This document shows positions 33,229 through 42,164 of a stretch of 64,000 nucleotides of DNA, in pieces. The notes under the pieces were generated by a model. The model worked only from the letters and a program-made list of their open reading frames with translations, searched no databases and was not told the DNA's origin. A program made the position numbers and the translations under genes. Numbering within the stretch: the stretch's first letter is position 1; every line of letters starts with the position of its first letter. The stretch is from Hymenobacter sp. 15J16-1T3B (GTDB taxonomy: Bacteria; Bacteroidota; Bacteroidia; Cytophagales; Hymenobacteraceae). The stretch lies in contig NZ_JAJFAV010000001.1 in assembly GCF_020711235.1 (NCBI RefSeq), positions 1 through 64,000 of the forward strand, read 5' to 3'.

Positions 33229-35066
33229 GCTAGGGCGGCAGTTGGAGTGTGTTCGGCGGGCAGGCGCACCTCGGCCGTGGTGCCGGGGCCGGAGAGCCAG
33301 CGCAGCTCCCCGTCGAGCTGCTGGGTGAGCAGGCCGATCAGGCGCTGCCCAAAGGAGGTGCCGGCCCCGGCGGCCGGGACGGCGTCGCGGCCCGGGCCGT
33401 TGTCGGCCACGCGCAGGCACAGGTAGCCGCCTTCAGTCGGGTGCAAACTGATGCGCAGCTGCGGGGCGGGGTGGCCGGCTAGGGCGTACTTGCAGGCGTT
33501 GGTCAGCAGCTCGTTGAGCAGCAGGCCCAGTGGCAAAGCCACTTCCACGTCCACGGCCAGCGGAGCCACGTCGAGCAGGGCTACCTCGGCGGGCAGGCCG
33601 TAGGTGTGCAGCACCGAGTGCGTGAGCAGGGGCAGGTAGTCGGCCAGCAGGATGCGGCGCAGCTCCTCGTGCTGGTAAAGCTTCTGGTGGAGCAGGGCCA
33701 TGGCCTCCACCCGGCTGCGCGACTCGTTGATGGCCGCGCGGGCGCCCTCGTCCTGCAGCTGCCGGCCCTGCAGGCTCAGCAAGGACGACACCACCTGCAG
33801 GTTGTTCTTGACGCGGTGGTGCATCTCGCGCAGCAGGGTTTCCTTGTCCTGCTCGCGCCGCAGCACTTCCTCGTTGCGCTGATGCAGGGCCAGCACGGCT
33901 TGGTTTTTCAGGCGGTTGCGGTTGTAAAGCAGGGCGGCCACGGCGGCCAGCAGCCCCAGCAGCAGGGCCGAGCCGGCTAGCAGCCAGCGCTGTTGCCGGG
34001 TTTGCTGACTGATGCGGGTGTTGCGCTCGTGCAGGCGGGCAATGCGGGTTTGCTGCTCGGCCGTTTGGTAGCGCGTCTGCAGTTCGGCAATGGCCCGCTC
34101 CCTCTCGGTGTTGACGAGGCTGTCGTGGGCGGCCTGGTAGTGGCGCTGCCAGCTCAGCGCCTCCGCGTAGCGGCCCAGGCGAGCGGCTGCCGCGGCCAGG
34201 CCCTCGTAGCTGTCGGCCACCTGGGGGGCGTCGCCGCAGCGGCGGGCGTAGCCCAGGGCGCGGTGCAGCGTATCCAGGGCGCCGGGGCGGCCGGTCTGGT
34301 CGATGACGCTGCCGAGCATGTTCAGGTCGCGGGCCACGTCGCAAAGGCTGCCGAGCTGCCGGTCGATGCGCAGGGCAGCCTCCGCGTAGGGCCGGGCGGC
34401 GGCAGGCCGCTGCTGGTCCAGCTGCCCCAGGGCCAAGTTGTAGAGGCAGCGCGACTCGCTGGGCGCCTCCCCCAACTGCCGGTACAGCCGCAGGGCGCGG
34501 CGGGTGTAGCGCTCAGCTTCCCCGAACTGCCGGCGGCGGATGAGCAAGTTGCCGAGGTTGCTGGCAAACAGGGCTTCGTCGGTGGGCGCGGCAGCGCGGG
34601 CCAGGGCGGCTTCGTAGTTGCGCTGAGCGGCAGCCAGCTCGCCGCGCTCGACCTGCACGTTGGCCAGCCCGTTGTAGGCAAAGCTCTCGATGCGGCGGTG
34701 GCCCAACTGTTCGGCCAGGCGGCGGGCCGCCAAGTAGTAGCGGGTAGCGGCGGGGTAGTCGCCGGCGTAGAAACAGCAGGTGCCCAGGTCGTTGAGGCAG
34801 CGCAGTGCCCCGCGCCGGTCCCGCAGCTGCCGGGCCAAGCCAAGCCCCTGCTCACCGTAGCGGCGGGCCCGGGCGAGGTCAGTCTTGTTGAGCTGCCAGC
34901 ACAGCTCGTCGAGCAGCTGCACGCGGTTAGTGTCGGGAGCGGCGGTGCGCAGGCGCTGCTGCAGGCTGTCGATGAGCTGGGCATCGGACTGCGCCCAAAC
35001 GCCGCCGGGCCGCCCCACGAGCAGCACCACCCAAGCCAGCAAGCAAAACCTCAGCCACGCGCGCAT
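33225..35066 (-). CDS. TPR-repeat sensor histidine kinase (HisKA_2 type)
   Basis: The 613-residue kinase has a signal-like N-terminus (residues 1-25), then about seven tetratricopeptide repeats (residues 45-320), a coiled coil, one membrane segment (WLLAGSALLLGLLAAVAALL, 361-380), a HisKA_2 phosphorylation region (EMHHRVKNNLQVV, His416/417) and a HATPase domain (LLNELLTNACKYAL, VADNGPG). The TPR domain should lie in the periplasm and sense a protein partner. It is the first gene of a three-gene operon with the LytTR regulator. A -7 element lies so close to the ATG that the mRNA may be nearly leaderless. Confidence 0.92.
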   Translation of the reverse strand: MRAWLRFCLLAWVVLLVGRPGGVWAQSDAQLIDSLQQRLRTAAPDTNRVQLLDELCWQLNKTDLARARRYGEQGLGLARQLRDRRGALRCLNDLGTCCFYAGDYPAATRYYLAARRLAEQLGHRRIESFAYNGLANVQVERGELAAAQRNYEAALARAAAPTDEALFASNLGNLLIRRRQFGEAERYTRRALRLYRQLGEAPSESRCLYNLALGQLDQQRPAAARPYAEAALRIDRQLGSLCDVARDLNMLGSVIDQTGRPGALDTLHRALGYARRCGDAPQVADSYEGLAAAAARLGRYAEALSWQRHYQAAHDSLVNTERERAIAELQTRYQTAEQQTRIARLHERNTRISQQTRQQRWLLAGSALLLGLLAAVAALLYNRNRLKNQAVLALHQRNEEVLRREQDKETLLREMHHRVKNNLQVVSSLLSLQGRQLQDEGARAAINESRSRVEAMALLHQKLYQHEELRRILLADYLPLLTHSVLHTYGLPAEVALLDVAPLAVDVEVALPLGLLLNELLTNACKYALAGHPAPQLRISLHPTEGGYLCLRVADNGPGRDAVPAAGAGTSFGQRLIGLLTQQLDGELRWLSGPGTTAEVRLPAEHTPTAALA

Positions 35067-35070
35067 CCTG

Positions 35071-35078
35071 CAAAGCTA
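35071..35078 (-). promoter_or_regulatory. -7 promoter element directly before the TPR kinase gene
   Basis: The minus strand reads TAGCTTTG, ending 5 nt before the ATG. The transcript would start at or within a few bases of the start codon. A weak CTTG lies 22 bases further upstream. Confidence 0.4.
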
Positions 35079-35104
35079 AAGCCCGCGCGCCGAAGGCGGG
35101 CAAG

Positions 35105-35911
35105 CTACCGGGGCCGGGCGCTACCGTGCGGGCGGCGGGCCAGCACCAGCAGCGCCGCCACGGCCAGCAGTCCGGCCAGCGCCAGAGCCAGCCAGCCCAG
35201 CTCAGGCACGTCGAAGCGGCGTACGGCCCAAATGCCCAGCAGGCCCCAGGCCAGGACCAGCGGGTACACCGCGTCGCGGAAGCGGAAGGCCAGCGCGAGG
35301 CCCAGCAGCAGCACCACGGCTAGCAGCACCACCGAGAGCAGCACGCTCACGTTGATGGCCGTTGTCCAGCCCAGCTCGCGCAGGCCCAGGGTCACGTTGA
35401 CCGTAGTGGCCACCGAAATCCACCCCAGAAACAACGACAGCGGCCAGCTGGCTAGGCGCGGGGCGGCCCCCTTGAGCACCAGCCGCCGGGCCCGCCCGTA
35501 GCCCACGATGAGCGCCCCCAGGGTAAGCAGCATCAGCGCGGTGCAGACGGCAATCAGCTCGTAGCTGAAGCACACCACCCACAGCCCGGCCGCAGTACTG
35601 GCCACTGCCAGCGGGGCTGCTACCGCGTCGGGCAGGGCGTTGCGCCGCTGGGCGGGCAGCAGCTGCCAGACGGCGTACACCGCCAGCGACAAGAAAATCA
35701 GCCCCCAGATGCTAAAGGCCCAGCCCGCCGGCGTGAGCAGCGTGGGGTAGCGGGCCGAAACGACGCCCATGGATTGCCCGTTGGCCGGGTGGGCGTTCCA
35801 CCAGTAGTTCAACGCAATGCAGCCAAACACGGCCGCGGCAGCGAGCCAGCGCCAGGGCTGCACCGCGGCCCCGGCGGCGCGGTAAGAAGCGGGAGTAGCC
35901 GAAGTTTCCAT
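35105..35911 (-). CDS. TspO/MBR-like tryptophan-rich membrane protein
   Basis: The 268-residue protein has about eight hydrophobic segments. ALNYWWNAHPANGQSMGVVS, then TLLTPAGWAFSIWGLIFLSL, is the pattern of TspO/MBR-related tryptophan-rich sensory proteins; the length is well above the 155-residue TspO core, as in the larger bacterial relatives. TspO proteins bind porphyrins and are linked to stress and tetrapyrrole control, but a role for this larger type is not established. The ATG at 35911 was chosen for the compact cytoplasmic N-terminus. The gene stands 38 nt upstream of the TPR kinase gene on the same strand, but a promoter element lies between them. Confidence 0.75.
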   Translation of the reverse strand: METSATPASYRAAGAAVQPWRWLAAAAVFGCIALNYWWNAHPANGQSMGVVSARYPTLLTPAGWAFSIWGLIFLSLAVYAVWQLLPAQRRNALPDAVAAPLAVASTAAGLWVVCFSYELIAVCTALMLLTLGALIVGYGRARRLVLKGAAPRLASWPLSLFLGWISVATTVNVTLGLRELGWTTAINVSVLLSVVLLAVVLLLGLALAFRFRDAVYPLVLAWGLLGIWAVRRFDVPELGWLALALAGLLAVAALLVLARRPHGSARPR

Positions 35912-36000
35912 ACGCAGTACAACACTTGAGCTTGAAATTGTTTTAAACGGCACCGCGGCCCGCAGGAGTTAAGCCGCGGCCGTGCTCGTTACGGTTGCCT

Positions 36001-36414
36001 TTACGCCGAGAAATACTGGTCCACCAATTCGTCGGTCAGCTCGCGGGGGGCCTCTTGCGGCTGCGGGGGCGGCGGAAAGGCGTTGCGACAGAAGCCGGCC
36101 TGCTGGCGAAAATCGTAGAGGGCGTGGCAGTAGCCGTTGAGCACGAAGGCGGCCGCGTCCTGGGGTTCGTTCCAGATGATGCTGGCCGTGACGGGCAGCT
36201 GCCGGTCGGCAATGTCTTCGACGTTGTACACGTGCAGGGCGTCGAGCAGCTGGGGCGCGGGGCGGTTGCGCAGGGCGTAGAAGTAGCCCGTCGTGCCGTC
36301 GTCCTCGAACATGACTTCGTAGTCGCCGCCGGCGGCGGTGCTGCTGAGCAGGCGGTTGTCGGCACCCGGCGCGGGCTGCCCGATGCGAAATTGTTCTTCC
36401 GTGGTGGAGGCCAT
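36001..36414 (-). CDS. DUF2251 family protein
   Basis: The 137-residue soluble protein carries YEVMFEDDGTTGYFYALR, then LDALHVYNVEDI and FVLNGYCHALYDF, which together match the DUF2251 family of uncharacterised proteins, often found singly and thought by neighbours to be immunity- or stress-related. A Pro/Gln-rich hinge precedes the acidic C-terminus. The ATG at 36414 gives the usual length; the open frame upstream is not conserved-looking. It shares its strand with the gene upstream, 104 nt away. Confidence 0.82.
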   Translation of the reverse strand: MASTTEEQFRIGQPAPGADNRLLSSTAAGGDYEVMFEDDGTTGYFYALRNRPAPQLLDALHVYNVEDIADRQLPVTASIIWNEPQDAAAFVLNGYCHALYDFRQQAGFCRNAFPPPPQPQEAPRELTDELVDQYFSA

Positions 36415-36518
36415 GGTGCAAGTACGAAAAGGGCACCGCGAAGCTGCGGGCCGGATTCGTGTACGGCAAGCAGCTCCGCGGGTGCGGACCGCGCCAGGCA
36501 GGCCGACCGGTCGGCGGC

Positions 36519-36998
36519 TTAGGCGTCGGCGCAGTCGGGCGCTTCGCGGTGCAGGCGAGCCAGCTCGGCTTCCCATTCCTGCCACAACTCGTGGCGGCGC
36601 GGGTCGTCGTCGAGCAGCCAGGCCAGGCCGGTGGCGTCGTCCGGGAAAAAGTGCAGCTCAAAGGACATGGCCGGCGGCGGATTGAACACCGGTGTGGTGG
36701 CCACGATGCGGTTGTGCAAATCAGGGGGCAGCACCAGGGCCAGGTGCTGCACCGGCGTGGTGGCCATGGCTGGAAACCAGCTGGCCATAATCCAGGCCTG
36801 CTCCGCCGGGCCCATGGGTGGCAGGTGGTCAATGTTCATCAGCCAGTGCCGCACCGCGTGCCGCCGGCTGAAATCCACCAACTGCAGCAGCGCGGGCACG
36901 AAGTCGGGCAGGCGGCAGCCCCGGCGCCAGGCGGCCCGCAGCAGCGCCGCCGGTGCGTCGTGCTGCAGCATGATGACGGAAATATCACGCACTATCAT
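36519..36998 (-). CDS. Hypothetical protein, paralogue of the protein at 56450 (SpoIIAA/STAS-like layout)
   Basis: I do not recognise a named family, but the 159-residue protein aligns along its length with the one at 56450-56875. Shared patterns are LLRAAWRRG / LLFSRWLRS, RHAVRHWLMNI / PHAARYWLLDM, AEQAWIMASWFPAM / AATRWVIDAFLPRL and FELHFFPDDATGLAWL / YEVALFSDEAAALHWL. The alternation of helix and strand, with a central strand ending WLMNID, resembles STAS or SpoIIAA-like proteins. No catalytic residues are evident. The ATG at 36998 is preceded by a GC-poor spacer toward uvrA. Confidence 0.75.
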   Translation of the reverse strand: MIVRDISVIMLQHDAPAALLRAAWRRGCRLPDFVPALLQLVDFSRRHAVRHWLMNIDHLPPMGPAEQAWIMASWFPAMATTPVQHLALVLPPDLHNRIVATTPVFNPPPAMSFELHFFPDDATGLAWLLDDDPRRHELWQEWEAELARLHREAPDCADA

Positions 36999-37064
36999 CG
37001 CTCTTGGCCTCAGTCCTTCAAGAAGGTACGCTTATTTGCCCGCAATAGCAGCTCGGCGCGAAAC

Positions 37065-37095
37065 AAAAAAACGGGGCGCCTGGTCGGGCGCCCCG
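37065..37095 (-). terminator. Terminator after uvrA
   Basis: GGGGCGCC (37073-37080) pairs with GGCGCCCC (37087-37094); on the minus strand the stem is followed by seven T. Confidence 0.85.
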
Positions 37096-37139
37096 CGGGG
37101 AACTGGCTAGTCGGAATTCTGGTTTGCGCGGCCGCCGCG

Positions 37140-39974
37140 CTACAGCTTTTCGGCCAGGAAACGGGCGGTGTGGTTCTGGCCCTTGAGCTTGACGAATTCC
37201 TCCGGCGTGCCCTCAAACAGCAGGTGCCCGCCGTTGATGCCGCCCTCGGGCCCGAGGTCGATGAGCCAGTCGGCGGCCTTCACGATGTCCATGTTGTGCT
37301 CGATGATGAGCACCGAGTTGCCCTGTTCCACCAGCGCGTTCAGAGCCGTGAGCAGTTTGTTGATGTCGTGGAAGTGCAGGCCGGTGCTCGGCTCGTCGAA
37401 TACGAACAGGATTTTGTCCGACTGCAGCGTATTGCCCTTGGTCAGGAACGAGGCCAGCTTCACGCGCTGGGCCTCGCCGCCCGAGAGGGTGTTGGCCGAC
37501 TGCCCCAGGCGGATGTAGCCCAGGCCCACGTCGTTGAGCGGCTTGAGGCGCTCGGCCACCTTGGGTTGGTCGGCGAAGAAGTCCAGGGAGTCTTCCACCG
37601 TCAGCTCCAGCACCTCGTCGATGCTCTTGTCCTTGTACTTGATGTCGAGGATGTCCTGCTTGAACTTGCGCCCGCCGCAGGCCTCGCAGGTCAGGTAGAT
37701 GTCGGCCATGAACTGCATCTCGATCTTGACCTGCCCTTCGCCCTGGCACACCTCGCAGCGCCCGCCCTCGATGTTGAAGGAGAAGTGCGAGGGTTTGAGC
37801 CCGCGGGCCTTGGCCAGCGGCTGATCGGCAAACAGCGTGCGGATGGCGTCGTAGGCTTTCACGTAGGTCACCGGGTTCGAGCGGCTGCTCTTGCCGATGG
37901 GGTTCTGGTCGACAAACTCCACGTGCGACACGGCCGACAGGTCGCCGCCCAGCTTGTCGAACTTGCCGATGCTCTCGGAAGCTGTGCCGCCCAGGTGCCG
38001 GGCCAGCGCCGGATACAGAATGCGCTTCACCAAGGTCGACTTGCCCGAGCCCGACACGCCGGTAACAACGGTCATCACGCCCAGCGGAAACTTCACCGTG
38101 AGGTTTTTCAGGTTGTTTTCGCGGGCGCCGACGACCTCCAGCGCGTTGCGCCAGGGCCGGCGCACCGCGGGCACGGGCACTTCCAGCTTGCCGCTGAGGT
38201 ACTGCCCGGTGTAGGTCTTGTCGTCTTCGAGGATTTCCTGGTAGGTGCCCTGAAACATGAGGTTGCCGCCGCCCGAACCGGCTTCCGGCCCGATGTCAAT
38301 GATCTGGTCGGCTTCCTCCATCATCTTTTCCTCGTGCTCCACCACGACGACTGTGTTGCCGAGCTGCTGCAGGTTGCGCAGCACCCCGATCAGCTGCTCT
38401 GCGTCCTTGGGGTGCAGGCCGATGCTCGGCTCGTCGAGCACGTACATGGAGCCCACCAAGGCCGAACCCAGCGAAGTCGCGAGCTGAATGCGCTGCGACT
38501 CGCCGCCCGAAAGCGTGTTGGAGAGTCGGTTCAGCGTGAGGTAGCCCAGGCCCACGCGCACCAGGTAGCTCAGGCGGTTGTGCACCTCCGTTACCAAGCG
38601 GTCCGACACGCCCTTTTCGTGTTCGGTCAGCGAGAGGTTGTCGAAAAAGTTGAGCGCGTCCGAAATCGGCATGAGCACGATGTCACTGATGCTCTTGCCG
38701 TTGATGCGCACGTACTGCGCGTCCTTGCGCAGGCGGGTGCCGCGGCAATCGGGGCACACGGTGCGGCCGCGGTAGCGGCTCAGCAGCACGCGGTACTGAA
38801 TCTTGTGCGTCTGCTCCTGCACCCAGTCGAAGTAGTCGTTCAGGCCCTGGAAGTACTTGTTACCTTCCCAGAGCAGGCGCTGCTCGGCCTCGCTCAGCTC
38901 GTTGTAGGGCCGGTGAATGGGGAAGTCGAAGCGGATGCCGTTTTTGAGCAGCGGCTTGAGCCACTCGCTCTGCTTTTCCGTCCGCCAGGGCGCCACGGCC
39001 CCTTCGTACACCGTCAGGGTCTTGTCGGGAATCACCAGCTCCGGGTCGATGCCGAGCACCGAGCCAAACCCTTCGCAGCGCTGGCAGGCGCCGTAGGGGT
39101 TGTTGAAGGTGAAGAAGTTGACGCTGGGCTCCTCGAAGCTGATGCCGTCCAGCTCGAAGCGGTCCGAAAACGTGCGCGTCTCGTCCGAGAGCTTCACCAG
39201 GCAGGTGCCGTGGCCCTCGAAAAAGGCCGTCTGCACCGAATCGGACAGGCGGAACTGCAGATCCTCGTCGCCGGGCTGAATCACGGCGCGGTCAATCATG
39301 ATCTGCACCTCGCCTTCGGGCTCGGGCTGCCCCTCGGCCAACAGGTCTTCGATGAAGGCCATTTCGCCGTTGATGATGACGCGGGCGTAGCCTTTCTGCA
39401 GCAATAGGTCCAGCTCCTTGCGCAGCGGGCGGCCTTCCTCGGCCGGCAGCAGCGGAGCCAGCACCATCACGCGGGTGCCTTCGGGCAGCGTGAACAGGTA
39501 ATCAACCACGTCCGATACCTGGTCCTTGCGCACTTCCCGGCCGGAAATCGGCGAATAGGTGCGCCCCACGCGGGCGAAGAACAGCTTGAGGTAGTCGTAG
39601 ATTTCGGTGCTGGTGCCCACCGTCGAGCGGTTGTTGCGCACAGTCACCTTCTGCTCGATGGCAATGGCGGGCGAGATGCCGCGGATGTAGTCCACGTCGG
39701 GCTTGTCCATGCGCCCGAGGAATTGCCGGGCGTAGGAGCTCAGGCTTTCCACGTACATGCGCTGCCCCTCGGCGTAGAGCGTGTCGAACGCCAACGAGGA
39801 CTTGCCCGAGCCCGATAGGCCCGTGACGACGATGAACTTGTTGCGCGGGAAAGCCACGCTCAGGTTCTTGAGGTTGTGCACCCGCGCGTTCTTGATGATG
39901 ATGTACTCGCGCGGATCGAGCTGATCAATCGGGTCGTCCGCCGGGGCGGCGACTTGCAGGTTCTCCTGGGCCAT
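37140..39974 (-). CDS. uvrA: Excinuclease ABC subunit A
   Basis: The 944-residue damage-recognition ATPase of nucleotide excision repair has two ABC modules: Walker [11 protein letters not shown] (52-61) and [12 protein letters not shown] in the second half, with signatures [12 protein letters not shown] and [12 protein letters not shown]. The C-terminal zinc finger is intact (CEVCQGEG, then CEACGGRKF). In the first zinc-finger position only the second Cys pair (CQRCEGFG) is present; the first pair is replaced by ELDGISFEE, as in many Bacteroidota copies. The ATG at 39974 (MAQENL) was preferred over one 15 nt upstream. A terminator follows the gene. Confidence 0.96.
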   Translation of the reverse strand: MAQENLQVAAPADDPIDQLDPREYIIIKNARVHNLKNLSVAFPRNKFIVVTGLSGSGKSSLAFDTLYAEGQRMYVESLSSYARQFLGRMDKPDVDYIRGISPAIAIEQKVTVRNNRSTVGTSTEIYDYLKLFFARVGRTYSPISGREVRKDQVSDVVDYLFTLPEGTRVMVLAPLLPAEEGRPLRKELDLLLQKGYARVIINGEMAFIEDLLAEGQPEPEGEVQIMIDRAVIQPGDEDLQFRLSDSVQTAFFEGHGTCLVKLSDETRTFSDRFELDGISFEEPSVNFFTFNNPYGACQRCEGFGSVLGIDPELVIPDKTLTVYEGAVAPWRTEKQSEWLKPLLKNGIRFDFPIHRPYNELSEAEQRLLWEGNKYFQGLNDYFDWVQEQTHKIQYRVLLSRYRGRTVCPDCRGTRLRKDAQYVRINGKSISDIVLMPISDALNFFDNLSLTEHEKGVSDRLVTEVHNRLSYLVRVGLGYLTLNRLSNTLSGGESQRIQLATSLGSALVGSMYVLDEPSIGLHPKDAEQLIGVLRNLQQLGNTVVVVEHEEKMMEEADQIIDIGPEAGSGGGNLMFQGTYQEILEDDKTYTGQYLSGKLEVPVPAVRRPWRNALEVVGARENNLKNLTVKFPLGVMTVVTGVSGSGKSTLVKRILYPALARHLGGTASESIGKFDKLGGDLSAVSHVEFVDQNPIGKSSRSNPVTYVKAYDAIRTLFADQPLAKARGLKPSHFSFNIEGGRCEVCQGEGQVKIEMQFMADIYLTCEACGGRKFKQDILDIKYKDKSIDEVLELTVEDSLDFFADQPKVAERLKPLNDVGLGYIRLGQSANTLSGGEAQRVKLASFLTKGNTLQSDKILFVFDEPSTGLHFHDINKLLTALNALVEQGNSVLIIEHNMDIVKAADWLIDLGPEGGINGGHLLFEGTPEEFVKLKGQNHTARFLAEKL

Positions 39975-40163
39975 AGGTTCCTCTAACACCGTTTCCTACC
40001 GCTAAGGTTTCGGCTAACTGCATTAGCCGCGGGACGGGCCGGCGAAGGTACGAGGGGATGGGGTGAAGTTCAGTGGAGACACTGATGCAGGACACAGCGG
40101 ATTCCGCTACAATTATGCCCTAGCAGGCAGGCTACCTGCGGTTGCACTAAAAAACACAAGCCC

Positions 40164-40553
40164 ATGCCACTAGACGCCGAAGAACTATACACGAGGTCAA
40201 GGACTTTGTTTGTTGACCTGCTAAAGCTAGGCTTATCACTTTCAACAGCGGTGTTGGCGGCGCTTGCTCTATTTGTTTTTGAATACAATAAAGGAACAAT
40301 GGATGACCATCAAGCGAATCTATATTATAGTTGCTTGATACTATTATCAACATCAATTATCTGCGCAATAGTGGGATGGGCTGCGCAAGCAATGTTCTAT
40401 TCTGCCTGGGCATTTGAATTTCCCAACCAGAAACGAAGAGAGAAATGGAGAATTATGCGGAATATCAGCCTCACCGGATTCGCATTGCTATTCATTTTAG
40501 GAATTATAGTATCAGCTGTATTCATCAGTTCCTTTATACTAGTTAAAAAATAG
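40164..40553 (+). CDS. Orphan three-helix membrane protein in an AT-rich island
   Basis: I do not recognise the family. The 129-residue protein has membrane segments near residues 17-38, 56-80 and 103-128 and a basic loop (NQKRREKWRIMRN) between the second and third. The gene is rich in AT-ending codons such as ATA, AGA and TTA, which are avoided in the neighbouring genes, so it looks horizontally acquired. It stands alone between uvrA and a MITE. Small orphan membrane proteins in such islands are sometimes toxins, immunity proteins or phage remnants, but nothing here decides this. Confidence 0.75.
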   Translation: MPLDAEELYTRSRTLFVDLLKLGLSLSTAVLAALALFVFEYNKGTMDDHQANLYYSCLILLSTSIICAIVGWAAQAMFYSAWAFEFPNQKRREKWRIMRNISLTGFALLFILGIIVSAVFISSFILVKK

Positions 40554-40955
40554 AAATATTTATCCAGCGTCATATCTATCTAACTATTATAATTCCATCA
40601 ATCAACCAATTATTAATAAAAACAACCTACCTCTTAGAGCGTGTTTGGATTTTGCTGAAAATATCCCAGAATGTCATGCTGAGCTTGTCGAAGCATCTTT
40701 ACTGCTTCGTTGAGCAGGTTCAGGAGGAGCGGTAAAGATGCTTCGACAAGCTCAGCATGACCCAAGCTTAAAATTCCAAACACGCTCTTATCCACGATTA
40801 AGCGACACGCCTTATTATATCCAGCAACCAATATTTGTTACTTTTTTTGTAAATTACTTCTATTATCCATCCACATAGCAACCATATGCATTACCAAAGT
40901 ACTGTATTATCACCCTAAACAAAATCAATTTATTAAATAAATACACCACTACATA
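40554..40955. other. AT-rich intergenic island with a MITE
   Basis: This stretch has a base composition unlike the rest of the window. It holds the 151-bp inverted-repeat element at 40637-40787; outside it I see only A/T-rich sequence and no convincing gene. Confidence 0.7.
40637..40787. mobile_element. MITE-like element with IS5-type ends
   Basis: The element is bounded by 13-bp inverted repeats (GAGCGTGTTTGGA at 40637-40649 and its complement at 40775-40787) and flanked on both sides by TTA. A three-base TNA duplication and ends beginning GAGCGTGTTT are typical of IS5-family elements of the IS427 type. Inside lie two perfect 30-bp inverted arms (40673-40702 and 40732-40761) containing GCTGAGCTTGTCGAAGCATC, so the transcript would form one long hairpin. 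It encodes no transposase, so it must be mobilised in trans. Confidence 0.85.
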
Positions 40956-41936
40956 TTACATCCCCCGCACCCGCTCCCAAATATCTTCCCGCACCGGAAT
41001 GCCAAGTCGCAAATTCTCCTGCCGCGTGGCCCAGGACTGCTCGCCGGGGTAGCGTACCTGGTCTTCGTGGCCCTCTTTGGTGTAGCGGATAATGTCGTCA
41101 ATAAGGGCGGCGTGCATATCGGGGCGGTGCAGGGCGATGAAGCACTGCGTGATGCCGTACTCTTCGCCGCTTCGGCTGATGGCGGCGGTGGAGCGGCCAC
41201 CCGTCAGCGCCACCAGCAACACGTCAAGCACCAGCGCCAGGCCCGAGCCTTTCCAGAAGCCGATGGGCAAGCCGCGCTGCGAGGCCAGAATGGCCTGCGG
41301 ATCGGTGGTGAGCTGGCCCTGCTGGTCGTAGCCGCCAGGCACGAGCAGGGTGTCGCCCTGGGCGGCGTGGGTGCTGAGCTTGCCGTAAGAGTACTGCGAA
41401 AGGGCCATGTCGAGCACCACCGGCGGCTCGGGGCCGCGGGGCACAGCAACGACGAGCGGGTTGTTGCCCAGGCGCGCCTCGCGGCCACCCCAGGGCGTGA
41501 CATTGGCAATGGTGTTGGTGAAGCAGATGCCGATGCAGCCCGCGTCGGCGGCTTGCCAGCCGTAGGTGCCGCCCCGCATCCAGTGGTTGGTGTTGCCGAG
41601 GGCCACGCAGCCCACGCCGTGTTCCTTGGCCAGCTCAACGGCGCGGGCCATGCACTGCCAGGCGCTGTACACCCCGGGCGCGAGGTGGCCGTCCCAGCGT
41701 TCCAGCCCGCCGGTGCGCTCTACGCATTCCGGCTCGGCCGTCGGGTCGACGCGGCCCTGGCGTACGGCTTCCACGAAGGCCGGAAAGCGGTTTAGGCCGT
41801 GGGTATACACCCCGTCGCGGCTGTTCTGCGCGAAGATGGTGGCGCAGTGCTCGGCTTTGGCGTCGGCAAAGCCGAGAGTGAGCAGCACGCGCTTTAGCTC
41901 ATGCTGCACTTGGGGGTAAGGCACTCGGAGGCTCAT
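40956..41936 (-). CDS. yiaK: 2,3-diketo-L-gulonate dehydrogenase family oxidoreductase
   Basis: The 326-residue protein belongs to the LDH2/malate dehydrogenase-2 NAD(P)-dependent oxidoreductases and resembles E. coli YiaK along its length: GVYTHGLNRFP (active-site region, H46), NHWMRGGTYGWQAADAG, GICFTNTIANVTPWGG and LPIGFWKGSGLALVLDVLL. YiaK reduces 2,3-diketo-L-gulonate to 3-keto-L-gulonate in L-ascorbate-type sugar catabolism. No other genes of that pathway are nearby, so the natural substrate here may differ. Its stop lies at the border of the AT-rich island. The ATG at 41936 gives the standard length. Confidence 0.85.
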   Translation of the reverse strand: MSLRVPYPQVQHELKRVLLTLGFADAKAEHCATIFAQNSRDGVYTHGLNRFPAFVEAVRQGRVDPTAEPECVERTGGLERWDGHLAPGVYSAWQCMARAVELAKEHGVGCVALGNTNHWMRGGTYGWQAADAGCIGICFTNTIANVTPWGGREARLGNNPLVVAVPRGPEPPVVLDMALSQYSYGKLSTHAAQGDTLLVPGGYDQQGQLTTDPQAILASQRGLPIGFWKGSGLALVLDVLLVALTGGRSTAAISRSGEEYGITQCFIALHRPDMHAALIDDIIRYTKEGHEDQVRYPGEQSWATRQENLRLGIPVREDIWERVRGM

Positions 41937-42164
41937 GACGGTAGTGGTTGGGCAGCGGGAAAACTACGCCGCCATCGGGCAGGCAAGCTAGCCCGGCGTT
42001 GGCAAGGTGGCATCGCGCCATGTGGCTTTACGGGCTTCGTTGCGGCTTGCGTCAACTTTCTTTCTGGTCAGGCGTAAGGGCATGGCTGACATTGCTTAAT
42101 TTTGGTATTTTGCCGGAATAGGGCACCGCCATTTTTCCACCTCGTCGGTTTCTTTTTTCACTTT

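Noticed and set aside
36459-39407. Plus-strand frame of 982 codons opposite uvrA
   Set aside because: Antisense shadow of a gene with unambiguous UvrA motifs.
40634-40831. 65-residue minus-strand frame
   Set aside because: It is only a reading of the MITE inverted repeats.
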